A DNA stretch of 15,164 nucleotides from Oscillospiraceae bacterium (GCA_029068025.1 JAIEDJ010000024.1:1-15164); one strand, 5' to 3'; shown: positions 5,850 to 12,831, counted from the first letter of the stretch. Translations and numbers: made by a program. Notes: generated by a model not told the origin, from the letters alone.

Positions 5850-6827
5850 TCAGTTCTGCTGTGTTATCTGTTCTGTCGTTATGGGCTCATAGCAGATGAC
5901 TTTGCTGCCTTCAAGATCCTCGTTCCGCATATTCACCGCTGTTATGCGGTGGTTCTCATAGGTCGTATAGTAATATATCCCCTTGTCGCAGTTGCAGCAG
6001 CAGGTGTATCGCGTTATCTGATATTTTCCGTCGCCGAGATCGCAGCAGCCGCGCGGATGTTCTACCGTTCCCATTATGTGGAAGAATTGATTTACCGCGT
6101 CCGATTCCGAGTCACCGCCGCATACGGAGTTCATTTTTGAAAAGACAACACGCGCGAATCTCGATTCGGACGACCAGTCCCCGGGAAGTCCTATGGCTCC
6201 CATACCTCGGCTGTATTGTGTCAATGGTATTGAGCTGCAGAAGTTGTTGTGCGGCGGTTTGGCGGAGAGGTTCATATAATTGCTGAGCTGGAGCGTCTGG
6301 TGCGGGAACTCCGGATTGTTGGTGAGTGCTCCGAACCGATCCTCATACACGAACATTCCGTTTTTCGTGGACTCGACGACCAGAGAGCCGCTTTTGTCGG
6401 ATATTATCCAATGAAGCTGGGAAACGGGAAATTTCTCGCTTATCGAACGATCCTCAAGGCGGGTCTCCTCCAGCAGCGTGCGGGCTTCGGACAGATCCTT
6501 GCAGCGGCAAAGAACGAACGGAATAAATTCGTATGGCGCTATGGAATATTTTCCGCTGTGCTTGGTGCCGTAAACGGCGTAATCCACAAAGTTCAATCCC
6601 GCCATACCGAGTCCCTTTTCGTTTATCGCGTCGTAATACAGCGGGTAGCCGCTGTCTACGTGCGCCATTCCGATCATGGAATAATGACGCGTACATATTC
6701 CCGCGCTTCCGAAGTCGAAGCGGTAATTACGCGGCGTGATCGTTATTTTGTCTCCGTAGGAGAATTCGTAGTCGAGAGTTCTGCCGAAGTAGAAGCAGTC
6801 TTTTTCATAGGTGATTGCAGTACACAT
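5850..6827 (-). CDS. bsh: Bile salt hydrolase (choloylglycine hydrolase family)
   Basis: The 325-residue product is an N-terminal-nucleophile amidase (family C59) that splits glycine or taurine from conjugated bile acids, normally in the cytoplasm. The chosen ATG gives Met-Cys (MCTAITYEKD); removal of Met exposes Cys2 as nucleophile. GGAGGTAA lies six bases upstream of this ATG; an in-frame TTG five codons earlier would bury the Cys. Family residues are visible: Cys2, Arg16 and Asp19 (FGRTLDY), Asn79 (MAGLNF), Asn170/171 (LTNNPEF) and Arg223 (SSESRFARV). The segments YSRGMGAIGLPGDWSS and DKGIYYYTTYENHRITAVNM are much closer to bile salt hydrolases than to penicillin V acylases. A cysteine cluster (CCCNC, 276-280) is unusual. 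Length fits the family (about 315-330). It is monocistronic and divergent from the lipoprotein gene. Substrate preference cannot be read. Confidence 0.88.
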   Translation of the reverse strand: MCTAITYEKDCFYFGRTLDYEFSYGDKITITPRNYRFDFGSAGICTRHYSMIGMAHVDSGYPLYYDAINEKGLGMAGLNFVDYAVYGTKHSGKYSIAPYEFIPFVLCRCKDLSEARTLLEETRLEDRSISEKFPVSQLHWIISDKSGSLVVESTKNGMFVYEDRFGALTNNPEFPHQTLQLSNYMNLSAKPPHNNFCSSIPLTQYSRGMGAIGLPGDWSSESRFARVVFSKMNSVCGGDSESDAVNQFFHIMGTVEHPRGCCDLGDGKYQITRYTCCCNCDKGIYYYTTYENHRITAVNMRNEDLEGSKVICYEPITTEQITQQN

Positions 6828-6875
6828 GATCGTTACCTCCAAGGATCAACAGTCTTTTTGATGGGTCTCGTATAT

Positions 6876-6906
6876 ATTGTACTGCCGCCGCTTGGCAAAT
6901 ATTCAA
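6876..6906 (-). promoter_or_regulatory. Possible weak promoter for the bile salt hydrolase gene
   Basis: Reading the reverse strand, TTGAAT (6901-6906) and TACAAT (6876-6881) are 19 bp apart, wider than the preferred 17. It lies in the 107-base divergent space between the bile salt hydrolase and lipoprotein genes. No clear forward promoter for the lipoprotein gene was seen there. Confidence 0.3.
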
Positions 6907-6934
6907 GATATATGTCGTTGAAGGGAGATATAAA

Positions 6935-7840
6935 ATGAAAAAAGTGTTCTATGCTGTTGTTTGCGCGGCGCTTGTTTTAGCGCTTGGAGGCTGCGGCGAG
7001 GGCGGAGATGATACTTCGGAAAACTCAGGCAATTCCGAAAGCGTTTCCGACAGCAGTGCGTCGGAGAGCGGTGTAAAAAGCACATCGGACAACAGCACTG
7101 TAAGCGGCGACAGCAGTCAAAGCGATTCTTCAACGGAACAGAGCGGTGAGAGCTCGGTAAGTGTGCCTGTTTCAAGCAATGACAGCTCGCCGTTGGTTTA
7201 CGACAGTGAGTACAGCGTTCAGCACTCCGTACTCGGCGCTGTGATCATGAAATACCGCGGCGGTGGCGGCGATGTTGTTATCCCGTCGGAGCTGGAGGGG
7301 AGGAGCGTCGCGGAGATAGGCGGCAGCGCGTTCAGCAAGCGCATAGATATTACGGGGATAACGGTTCCCGACAGTGTTGTCGTGATCGAAGAGGGCGCTT
7401 TCCGTGATTGTCCGTCACTCAGAACAGTACTGCTCGGCAAGGGCGTCACAAAAATTGACGATAGTCTGTTTTACGGCTGCACAAGTCTTACAGCGGTAAA
7501 ACTCCGCGGCGATGTTGAAGAAATAGGATCGTTTGCGTTTTATAATTGTAATGGTTTTAAAAGCATAACGCTGCCCAAGAGCGTTGATAAGATCGGGGAA
7601 AGCGCTTTTCAAGGGTGTTCGGGACTTAATTCTGTGACATTTGGCAGCGGTCTGCGGAATATCGGGGATAATGCGTTTTCCGGCTGCACCGGTCTTGGCG
7701 CGATAACTATCCCCGACAGTGTAAAAAAGATCGGACGCGGAGCGTTTGATATGTGCAGGAACATTCGGGTCAGATATAAGGGTGACATATATGATCACGA
7801 GCATATAGATGATCTATATAAGGCAGTCAATGGCGGGTGA
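6935..7840 (+). CDS. Lipoprotein with BspA-type leucine-rich repeats
   Basis: The 301-residue product is a predicted surface lipoprotein. Residues 1-20 form a lipoprotein signal (MKK, hydrophobic core, then LALGGC), with Cys20 as the lipid-attachment residue. Residues 21-86 are a Ser/Asp/Glu-rich linker that would hold the domain away from the membrane. Residues 133-270 contain six leucine-rich repeats of the LRR_5/BspA (Treponema pallidum) type, each exactly 23 residues, with the pattern F-x-x-C-x-x-L-x-x-[VI]-x-[LI]-P-x-x-V-x-x-I-G-x-x-A. Such proteins bind host or microbial surfaces, but a ligand cannot be named. AAGGGAG lies seven bases before ATG 6935. The short tail (YKGDIYDHEHIDDLYKAVN) is outside the repeats. 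No enzymatic domain is seen. Confidence 0.88.
   Translation: MKKVFYAVVCAALVLALGGCGEGGDDTSENSGNSESVSDSSASESGVKSTSDNSTVSGDSSQSDSSTEQSGESSVSVPVSSNDSSPLVYDSEYSVQHSVLGAVIMKYRGGGGDVVIPSELEGRSVAEIGGSAFSKRIDITGITVPDSVVVIEEGAFRDCPSLRTVLLGKGVTKIDDSLFYGCTSLTAVKLRGDVEEIGSFAFYNCNGFKSITLPKSVDKIGESAFQGCSGLNSVTFGSGLRNIGDNAFSGCTGLGAITIPDSVKKIGRGAFDMCRNIRVRYKGDIYDHEHIDDLYKAVNGG
7331..7744 (+). repeat. Six in-frame 69-bp leucine-rich repeat units
   Basis: Units start at residues 133, 156, 179, 202, 225 and 248 of the lipoprotein with no length variation; a seventh begins at 271 (FDMC) and breaks off. The DNA is diverged between units, so this is an old protein repeat rather than a recent tandem duplication. 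Confidence 0.85.
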
Positions 7841-7939
7841 ACAGGAGACCGATCCTTTTTTTGCACGTAAAACAGCAAAAAACGACAATGAGCTATAATT
7901 ATACTGCGGTAAATAAATTCACGCAAGTTGATTAAATTG

Positions 7940-7955
7940 ATCGACTCAAGTCGAT
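7940..7955. other. Short perfect palindrome ATCGACT-CA-AGTCGAT
   Basis: Seven-base arms with a two-base centre lie between the two convergent genes, 14 bases before the terminator hairpin. The tiny loop fits a protein-binding site better than an RNA hairpin. It is far from any start codon, so an operator role is not supported. Elsewhere in the 174-base gap 7841-8014 there is an unpaired T-run after 7856 but no convincing forward terminator of its own. Confidence 0.35.
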
Positions 7956-7968
7956 AAAATAATAGAAT

Positions 7969-7995
7969 ACGCGGCAGAAATAATTTCTGCCGCGT
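7969..7995 (-). terminator. Bidirectional terminator hairpin
   Basis: ACGCGGCAGAAA (7969-7980), loop TAA, TTTCTGCCGCGT (7984-7995): a perfect 12-base-pair stem. It lies 19 bases beyond the stop codon of the reverse-strand operon, and the reverse-strand tail is T-rich (ATTCTATTATTTT). It can also stop forward transcripts from the lipoprotein gene. Confidence 0.85.
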
Positions 7996-8014
7996 TAAAT
8001 TTTGGGTGATATTC

Positions 8015-8803
8015 TTAATCTTCGTCTTCTATGATGATATTCTTGCGGTCAATCTCCAGTGTCGGAGCAAGTCTTCCAAGTTCGTCATAGGCGACGGTTA
8101 TCGTTACGCCAAGCACGGCGTTTTTCAGCGATGTGAAATTCAGCGGATTGTTCGCAACGACCTCATATGTATATGCAAGTGTTATTGAAGCCGGTACTCC
8201 CTCTGCGCCTTTGAATACCATGCGGAAGCTGTCGCAGTCCCTGAAGGCGAAAGCCGCTCCGGCGCCGTCCTCCAGAATGAGGGGATCAATGACGTTTTTG
8301 CGCTCAATAAATTCCACTTCGCCGTCCTCGTCCTCGTCGTCATCATCATAAACATTCTGTACGGCGATGATATGTCCCTGAGCAAGTCCGGCTGTCAGAC
8401 CGAGGTTCTTGTACATAAAGTCGGGAGTGGTAGGCTCACCGTCCTCGTCAAGACCATTATAAACGCTGCCCGAGAGCACAAAGGTATTGGTGTCCTCTTG
8501 TGTTACGGTAAAGGTGAACACGGGCGCGTATATGATATTCTGATATGTCGCCAGAAGCTCGGTCATCTGCTCGGCGGTGATCTGTCCTTCCTCGTTCTCG
8601 TTCATCGCGTTGACAATTCCGGAAAGTGTCTCGTTGGCGTTCAGGTCTGATGTGTAGATGCGCGTGATGCTCATCTGCCCGCCGTTGGTCTGCTTGATGT
8701 CTCCGCAGGAGATCAGATCATGCGAATTCAGCATAAACAGAAGATACAGCGCCAATGCCGCCAATAGAAGTACAACAAGAAAGATTCCCAATACAAGTTT
8801 CAT
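8015..8803 (-). CDS. Membrane-anchored acidic protein of unknown function
   Basis: I do not recognise the 262-residue product. Residues 2-25 are one hydrophobic segment (LGIFLVVLLLAALALYLLFM) with no cleavage motif, so it is probably an N-terminal anchor with the rest outside the cell. The outer part is acidic and beta-rich in appearance, with a run of Asp/Glu at 153-162 (DDDDEDEDGE) and an acidic C-terminus (IIIEDED). AAGGAG lies six bases before the ATG and overlaps the stop region of the upstream gene; the gap is nine bases, so the two are surely co-transcribed and perhaps translationally coupled. It is the last gene of the operon starting at 11136. The acidic loop might bind Ca2+ or a cationic surface, which is speculation. 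Confidence 0.75.
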   Translation of the reverse strand: MKLVLGIFLVVLLLAALALYLLFMLNSHDLISCGDIKQTNGGQMSITRIYTSDLNANETLSGIVNAMNENEEGQITAEQMTELLATYQNIIYAPVFTFTVTQEDTNTFVLSGSVYNGLDEDGEPTTPDFMYKNLGLTAGLAQGHIIAVQNVYDDDDEDEDGEVEFIERKNVIDPLILEDGAGAAFAFRDCDSFRMVFKGAEGVPASITLAYTYEVVANNPLNFTSLKNAVLGVTITVAYDELGRLAPTLEIDRKNIIIEDED

Positions 8804-8812
8804 AGCTGCTCC

Positions 8813-9907
8813 TTACATACAATAAAGATTTGTGTCCCAATCGGGGATATACGGATGATGCCGCATATAGAATTTGTACTTTTTGTTCAGCTTTGCCACA
8901 AGAAGCGGCAGCTCGAACATATCCTCGCTGCGGTGATAAAGCGCAATATTCAGCTTAGGTCTGCACGCGGTTATGGTCGATTCCGCTCCGCGCAGAGCCT
9001 CGCGCTCGTTGCCCTCAACATCAAACTTGATATATGTCGCCTCGCCGCCCTGCAGCATGGTGTCCACTGTCATCATTCTGACCTCTCGGATGCGTGAGGT
9101 CCTTTTCGGATCACCGTTATCGGAAACGGCGCGGCTCCCTCTGCCTTTGCTCAGGCTGAACACCGCGGTGGTGTTCTCGCTCCATGCGCCGCAGTTGTAG
9201 CACTCCATCAGCGCGGGGCCTATCATATAAAGACGGCGCTTGAGCTTTCGGTAGCTTTTGCCGTCCGGTTCCATGGCATATAGCTTTTTGAACTGCATGG
9301 AGGTCTCATTAAGGAACTCCACGAGCGTGTCGCCGTCATATGCGCCGAGGTCGACGTAGGTTTCCTCAATGCCGATATTCAGCAGATCGAATTTTTCGTC
9401 GGAGGGCGTTTCCACTGCTCTCAGATACTTAAGATCCCCGGAAAGCTTGTAGCGGATGACGTTCTCAAAGACCTTCTTCGACTGCTCGTCCGCCAGCATT
9501 TTATAGACGGTCTGCAGCTCGGACTTATGAGCTTCGGCAAATTCAAGGTCGAAAAGCGTTTCGCCCGTCACGGGGACGTTGGGAGCATAAAGCTCGTGCT
9601 TCTTTGATATCTCGTAAATATGCTCCATAACGTCGGGCAGCTGCGTGCCGAAGCATACTAAGATCACGAAATCATCACCGTACTGCTCTTCGATCTCGGA
9701 GAGCTTTTTTACACGGTGTCCGAGGAAGCTGTGTCCGCGGACAAACTCGTCGCTTGCCATGATCTCGGATATCCAAACGCGCTTTTCCTCCAGCACGGCG
9801 TTGATCTTTTCCGCGCCGTCGCCCATGCCGTAAAGCACTACGGGCTTATCACACTGCTGCAGATACTCCCACAGGTCAAAATCTATTTCATCAATAAAGA
9901 AAGACAT
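8813..9907 (-). CDS. FkbM-family SAM-dependent methyltransferase with an N-terminal Rossmann-like domain
   Basis: The 364-residue product has a C-terminal FkbM-type methyltransferase domain (about 175-364): SAM-binding motif I YVDLGAYDGDT (184-194), the acidic ribose-binding end AMEPD (211-215), IKFDVEGNEREALRGA (293-308) and the typical end RHHPYIPDWDTNLYCM. FkbM proteins O-methylate sugars, polyketides or glycans. The first ~120 residues contain VVLYGMGDGAEKI (23-35) and VILVCFGTQ (81-89), resembling a nucleotide-binding Rossmann fold often found before sugar-modifying enzymes. GGGAG lies eight bases before the ATG. It sits 14 bases after the EAL-HDOD gene and nine before the membrane protein gene. 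The likely role is modification of a surface glycan or protein; the substrate is unknown. Confidence 0.85.
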   Translation of the reverse strand: MSFFIDEIDFDLWEYLQQCDKPVVLYGMGDGAEKINAVLEEKRVWISEIMASDEFVRGHSFLGHRVKKLSEIEEQYGDDFVILVCFGTQLPDVMEHIYEISKKHELYAPNVPVTGETLFDLEFAEAHKSELQTVYKMLADEQSKKVFENVIRYKLSGDLKYLRAVETPSDEKFDLLNIGIEETYVDLGAYDGDTLVEFLNETSMQFKKLYAMEPDGKSYRKLKRRLYMIGPALMECYNCGAWSENTTAVFSLSKGRGSRAVSDNGDPKRTSRIREVRMMTVDTMLQGGEATYIKFDVEGNEREALRGAESTITACRPKLNIALYHRSEDMFELPLLVAKLNKKYKFYMRHHPYIPDWDTNLYCM

Positions 9908-9921
9908 TGAAAATCTCCCGG

Positions 9922-11136
9922 TTATTCAAGATGGCTCTTGTTTACTTCATCGGTACATTCCACAAAGATCTCGGTGATATCCGAGCTTTTCAGCCCGTAT
10001 TTCTCAACAAGCTCATCGAGGGTCTCCCACTCCGCCCGCGCGTGAGCCAGCGTCATTTCAAAGACATCGCTGTAAAGACCGCCGCGGCGGAGCAGACCGC
10101 GCTTGATGTTGTCGGTAAGCGGGAACTCCTCAAGTGCCAGCGCCAGCATTTTATCGCCGCTGTACACGACCATCGAGAGCAGTCCCATAAGATAGAAGGA
10201 CTCGCAGTCGGGCGCGGCTTCGGGTATGCGCATGGCGATCTTGCGGCAGAACTTGGCGTTCAGCAGCGAAAGGCGCATAGCCTCAAGACTGTCGTTGTTG
10301 GTGATCTTCTGCATTCCCATAAGGTAGACCCATTCGCGGAGATAATCCAGTCCGAGAATTATTATCGCCTGATTAATAGTGGAGACCTTATTGGATACGC
10401 CGAAGTAGACGGAATTTATAAGGCGCAGAATACGCTGGCACATCGCCGTGTCGCGGGAAAGTATCTCGACTATGTCCGAGATCTCAGGCTCAGGCTGTGC
10501 CATAAGCCGCATTACCTCCATGATATTTACGGGCAGCGGCTGAACGCTGTTTCCCGACATTATGGAGGGCTTTGCGAAATAATAGCCCTGCATATATGTG
10601 CATCCGAGCTTTCTGGCGTACTCCAGCTCCTCGCGCGTCTCGATCTTTTCCGCGAGCATTATCTTATTGGAATAACGGCAGACGTAAGCAGTTTCCTCTA
10701 TGAACTTCTGCGGGGTGCGGAAGTCGATCTTCACCAGATCGCCAAGCTGGAACAGCTCGCTGTAAGCGTTGGAATACTCAAAATCATCAAGCGCTATGGT
10801 ATAGCCAAGCTCGCGCAGCTCCTGCACGGAGTCGAGCAGATCATTGTCGGTGAGCTGATTCTCAAGAACCTCCACTACCAATATGTCCGGTGAGATCAGC
10901 TTCGGGATACCGCGCCGCAAAAGGTTTTCGGTGAAGTTTATAAAAGCGCGCGCGTTTCCTATAACGTTCTTGACGTTCAATCCGAAGAACGCGTTGGTGA
11001 ACACATCGGCGGTGGATTCGTCTCCCGAAACGCCGTTGTAAATATTTTCCGTCCCGTTGCTGCGGTAGAGCAGCTCGTAAGCGTACAGATTGTTGTCCTG
11101 ATCGAAGATCGGCTGACGCGCCATATAAACGTCCAT
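9922..11136 (-). CDS. EAL-HDOD signalling protein (YuxH-like)
   Basis: The 404-residue cytoplasmic product joins an EAL-like domain (about 1-200) and an HDOD domain (about 200-390; LSRDTAMCQRILRLINSVYF, then INQAIIILGLDYLREWV). In the EAL part the motif itself reads ELLYR (21-25), the usual DDFGTG loop reads DDFEYS (117-122), and EGVE reads AEKIE (162-166). Asn67, Glu89/92, Asp117-118, Lys136, Glu163 and Gln183 keep positions of metal and cyclic di-GMP ligands, so loss of activity is not proved. Proteins of this two-domain type are usually regulators or scaffolds rather than active phosphodiesterases. The start is the ATG with AGGGGGAG upstream; Met5 (MARQPIF) is possible. It leads the operon with the methyltransferase and membrane protein. 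The long forward-strand open frame overlapping it is an antisense artefact. Confidence 0.9.
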   Translation of the reverse strand: MDVYMARQPIFDQDNNLYAYELLYRSNGTENIYNGVSGDESTADVFTNAFFGLNVKNVIGNARAFINFTENLLRRGIPKLISPDILVVEVLENQLTDNDLLDSVQELRELGYTIALDDFEYSNAYSELFQLGDLVKIDFRTPQKFIEETAYVCRYSNKIMLAEKIETREELEYARKLGCTYMQGYYFAKPSIMSGNSVQPLPVNIMEVMRLMAQPEPEISDIVEILSRDTAMCQRILRLINSVYFGVSNKVSTINQAIIILGLDYLREWVYLMGMQKITNNDSLEAMRLSLLNAKFCRKIAMRIPEAAPDCESFYLMGLLSMVVYSGDKMLALALEEFPLTDNIKRGLLRRGGLYSDVFEMTLAHARAEWETLDELVEKYGLKSSDITEIFVECTDEVNKSHLE

Positions 11137-11171
11137 ATCCCCGCTCCCCCTTTTCCGATTATATATAATAC

Positions 11172-11200
11172 ATTATACAATATTTCAGATTTTTTTTCAA
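11172..11200 (-). promoter_or_regulatory. Sigma-A promoter of the EAL-HDOD operon
   Basis: On the reverse strand TTGAAA (11195-11200), a 17-bp spacer, then TATAAT (11172-11177). The -10 is consensus and the -35 has one base different. Transcription would start near 11165, about 28 bases ahead of the ATG. Confidence 0.8.
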
Positions 11201-11277
11201 GTCATATGAAAATGCTTTTGCTAATAATGGCTTTTTTTGTGTATTATTAACAAAAAACAGAGCGGATTTTTATATTA

Positions 11278-11313
11278 AAGAACAACATTGCGTGGGTGAC
11301 TGCAAATTTCAAA
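11278..11313 (+). repeat. Direct repeat, left copy
   Basis: A 32-base segment (11282-11313, starting ACAACATTGCGTGGGTGACT and ending AAATTTCAAA) recurs without a difference at 11437-11468. Including the AAG before it, 36 bases are shared with one mismatch. The two copies are 155 bases apart and bracket the repeat hairpin. Confidence 0.9.
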
Positions 11314-11332
11314 ATCGACTAAGATCAACAAT

Positions 11333-11366
11333 TTAATTGGCTAGGGCAGAGCGAAGCTCTGCCCGC
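11333..11366 (+). repeat. Structured intergenic repeat (module 2 core), copy B
   Basis: GGCTAGGGCA (11339-11348) and the hairpin GGGCAGAGC-GAA-GCTCTGCCC (11344-11364, nine perfect pairs) match the core of copy A. The flanks differ: this copy lacks the GGTTTTGAAATTT block and the 29-base terminal block seen in copies A and C, so it is partial. Confidence 0.75.
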
Positions 11367-11375
11367 GGACTGTAG

Positions 11376-11468
11376 AAAAAGTTATTTTAAGCCGAGAACC
11401 ATGCGCCAAACTTGATCACAAGCTACCGAGCCAAGGACAACATTGCGTGGGTGACTGCAAATTTCAAA
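11376..11468 (+). repeat. Intergenic repeat module 1, copy B (contains the right direct repeat)
   Basis: The segment starts AAAAAGTTATTTTAAGCCGA and ends with the right copy of the 32-base direct repeat (11437-11468). It aligns with 5514-5609 in the same orientation. In copy A this module comes before the hairpin module; here it comes after, so the modules are shuffled. The 410-base gap 11137-11546 otherwise holds the two promoters listed and no gene. Confidence 0.75.
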
Positions 11469-11469
11469 T

Positions 11470-11498
11470 GAATAATTTGTGGATTTCTGGCAAAACTA
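11470..11498 (+). promoter_or_regulatory. Possible sigma-F promoter upstream of the SpoIIQ-like gene
   Basis: GGCAAAACTA (11489-11498) fits the sigma-F -10 pattern GGnRAnAnTR at every defined base. GAATA (11470-11474), 14 bp upstream, matches four of five bases of the GYATA-type -35. It lies 48 bases before ATG 11547. No good sigma-A promoter is seen there. In Bacillus, spoIIQ is a sigma-F gene, so the match is sensible, but such short motifs arise by chance. Confidence 0.4.
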
Positions 11499-11546
11499 CC
11501 AATATCGTCCAAAGAAAATACTCTTTTTACGAAAGGATCGTGTATT

Positions 11547-12257
11547 ATGAAAAGAAGAAGAAACGAAAAGCAGAATGTCAAGCTCATTGGCGCAGCATCA
11601 GTGCTCGGTGCGGCGGCGGTCGCTGTCGCGGTGTTCGCGGCATATCGGACTACCACCAACCGGCTTATTCCGACAGGAACAACAAGTACCTACACATACA
11701 GCTCGTCGAACAAGTCGGACGTTCCCGTGCAGAACAACATTTCCAACGTCCCAATCGGCAGCTCGAAGCCATCCTCTGACAAATCAAGCACCATATCGAG
11801 CAGCTCGAAGCCGTCCGCAGTGGAGACAAACAAGCCCGTCACTGTGGAGATCGGCAACATCATGCCTGTTGAGGGCGAGGTCTCTCACCCGTTCAGCAAC
11901 GGGGAAATGGTGAAGTCCGAGACGCTCGGTGTCTGGAAAACGCACGACGGATGCGATATACTCTGCGATGTCGGCACAGACGTTAAATCAATGTCTGAGG
12001 GTACGGTCAAGATGATCGACAGCTCATCGATCTGGGGAGTGTGCGTTACCGTGGAGCAGTCAAACGGTCTGGAGGTTAGGTACTGCGGTCTTGCAAAGGA
12101 ACTGAACGTTAAGGCGGGCGCCGCGGTCAAGCAGGGGGAGATCCTCGGAAAAACGGGAGATACCAACCAGGCGGAAATGCTCCAGCAGCCGCACCTTCAT
12201 CTCGCGGTGAAGCGAGGAGGAAAATGGATCGACCCCATGTCGGTTATCGATAAATAA
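11547..12257 (+). CDS. spoIIQ: SpoIIQ-like membrane-anchored M23 peptidase
   Basis: The 236-residue product has a basic N-terminus (MKRRRNEKQ), one membrane segment (about 12-32), a Ser/Thr/Lys-rich linker (about 42-98) and a LytM/M23 domain (about 104-233). The domain follows SpoIIQ closely: MPVEGEVSHPFSNGEMV, SETLGVWKTHDGCDI (124-138), and PHLHLAVKRGGKWIDP (215-230). The zinc ligands are all present: His133 and Asp137 (H-x3-D) and the HxH pair (216, 218). In clostridia SpoIIQ keeps an intact site, unlike Bacillus, and sits in the forespore membrane, where it joins SpoIIIAH across the intermembrane space during engulfment. AAAGGA lies nine bases before the ATG. Usual neighbours of clostridial spoIIQ (spoIID, spoIIID) are absent, so a paralogous wall endopeptidase remains possible. 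Confidence 0.78.
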   Translation: MKRRRNEKQNVKLIGAASVLGAAAVAVAVFAAYRTTTNRLIPTGTTSTYTYSSSNKSDVPVQNNISNVPIGSSKPSSDKSSTISSSSKPSAVETNKPVTVEIGNIMPVEGEVSHPFSNGEMVKSETLGVWKTHDGCDILCDVGTDVKSMSEGTVKMIDSSSIWGVCVTVEQSNGLEVRYCGLAKELNVKAGAAVKQGEILGKTGDTNQAEMLQQPHLHLAVKRGGKWIDPMSVIDK

Positions 12258-12263
12258 AAACTG

Positions 12264-12289
12264 TCCGGCGCGGGCAAAACCGCGCCGGA
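12264..12289 (-). terminator. Bidirectional terminator hairpin
   Basis: TCCGGCGCGG (12264-12273), loop GCAAAA, CCGCGCCGGA (12280-12289): a ten-base-pair GC stem between convergent stops at 12257 and 12300. On the reverse strand it is followed by CAGTTTTTATTTA, a good U-tract for the ElaA gene; the forward tail (ATCGCTTTGTTT) is weaker. Confidence 0.85.
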
Positions 12290-12299
12290 ATCGCTTTGT

Positions 12300-12740
12300 T
12301 TAGGATAGCTTGTTATACATTATAATATGCGGTATTCCGTCCTCAAGAATCTCTTCCGAGCATTGACGGAATCCCAGCTTTTCATAAAAGCCGCGTGCGT
12401 ACACCTGCGCTTCGATCTTTACAATGTCCGCGCCGAGCTGTTCACGCGCGAATTTCAGTCCCGCTTTAACGATCTCCGCTCCATATCTCTTGCCGCGCCG
12501 CGTCGTGACGATCCTTCCAAGCGCAGGTTTGTCAAAGGATACACCCTTGTCCAGAACACGAAGGTATGCCGCGATCCCGTTTTCATCTCGCAGAAAAATA
12601 TGAAAGGCGTTCTGATCCTTTCCGTCGATCTCGCGGTATGGACAGTTCTGCTCAACTACAAATATATCAACGCGGATCTTTAATATAGCATATAATTCCT
12701 CAAGCGTCAGCTCGCTGAAATGTTTTATTTTCAGTTCCAT
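12300..12740 (-). CDS. elaA: ElaA-type GNAT acetyltransferase
   Basis: The 146-residue product is a cytoplasmic GNAT-fold acyltransferase of the ElaA group (COG2153). The N-terminal signature is clear: FSELTLEELYAILKIRVDIF, then VVEQNCPYREIDGKD (28-42). The acetyl-CoA pyrophosphate loop is in GRIVTTRRGKRYGAEIVKAG (R-R-G-K-R-Y-G), and YARGFYEKLGFRQ is the usual GNAT end. The length fits ElaA (about 150). The acceptor substrate of the family is not settled. GGAGG lies about 13 bases before the ATG, rather far, but no better in-frame start is seen. It is monocistronic with its own consensus promoter and a shared terminator. Confidence 0.9.
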   Translation of the reverse strand: MELKIKHFSELTLEELYAILKIRVDIFVVEQNCPYREIDGKDQNAFHIFLRDENGIAAYLRVLDKGVSFDKPALGRIVTTRRGKRYGAEIVKAGLKFAREQLGADIVKIEAQVYARGFYEKLGFRQCSEEILEDGIPHIIMYNKLS

Positions 12741-12802
12741 TTATGCTTCTCATCCTCCATTTGTGAAGCTTGATGGTATTGGCACAAAAAACCTTTACAT
12801 AA

Positions 12803-12831
12803 ATTATAAATGGAGATCCGATATTTGTCAA
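12803..12831 (-). promoter_or_regulatory. Consensus sigma-A promoter for the ElaA gene
   Basis: On the reverse strand TTGACA (12826-12831), a 17-bp spacer, TATAAT (12803-12808): both hexamers match consensus exactly. The leader would be about 55 bases. Confidence 0.85.

Noticed and set aside
6841..6862. AAGGATCAACAGTCTTTTTG as another copy of the AAGATCAAC box
   Set aside because: It overlaps the ribosome binding site region of the bile salt hydrolase gene (reverse-strand GGAGG) and shares only the short core, so chance is likely.
6249..6938. 229-codon forward open frame
   Set aside because: It is antisense to the clearly recognisable bile salt hydrolase gene and has no recognisable motif.
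8330..8351. Run of Asp/Glu codons as a microsatellite or contingency locus
   Set aside because: The run (GTC/CTC/ATC on the forward strand) is mixed in codons and in frame; nothing shows slippage or phase variation.
9907..10893. 328-codon forward open frame
   Set aside because: It lies antisense to the EAL-HDOD gene, has no family motif or ribosome binding site, and its composition (His/Leu/Arg-rich) is that of a complement frame.
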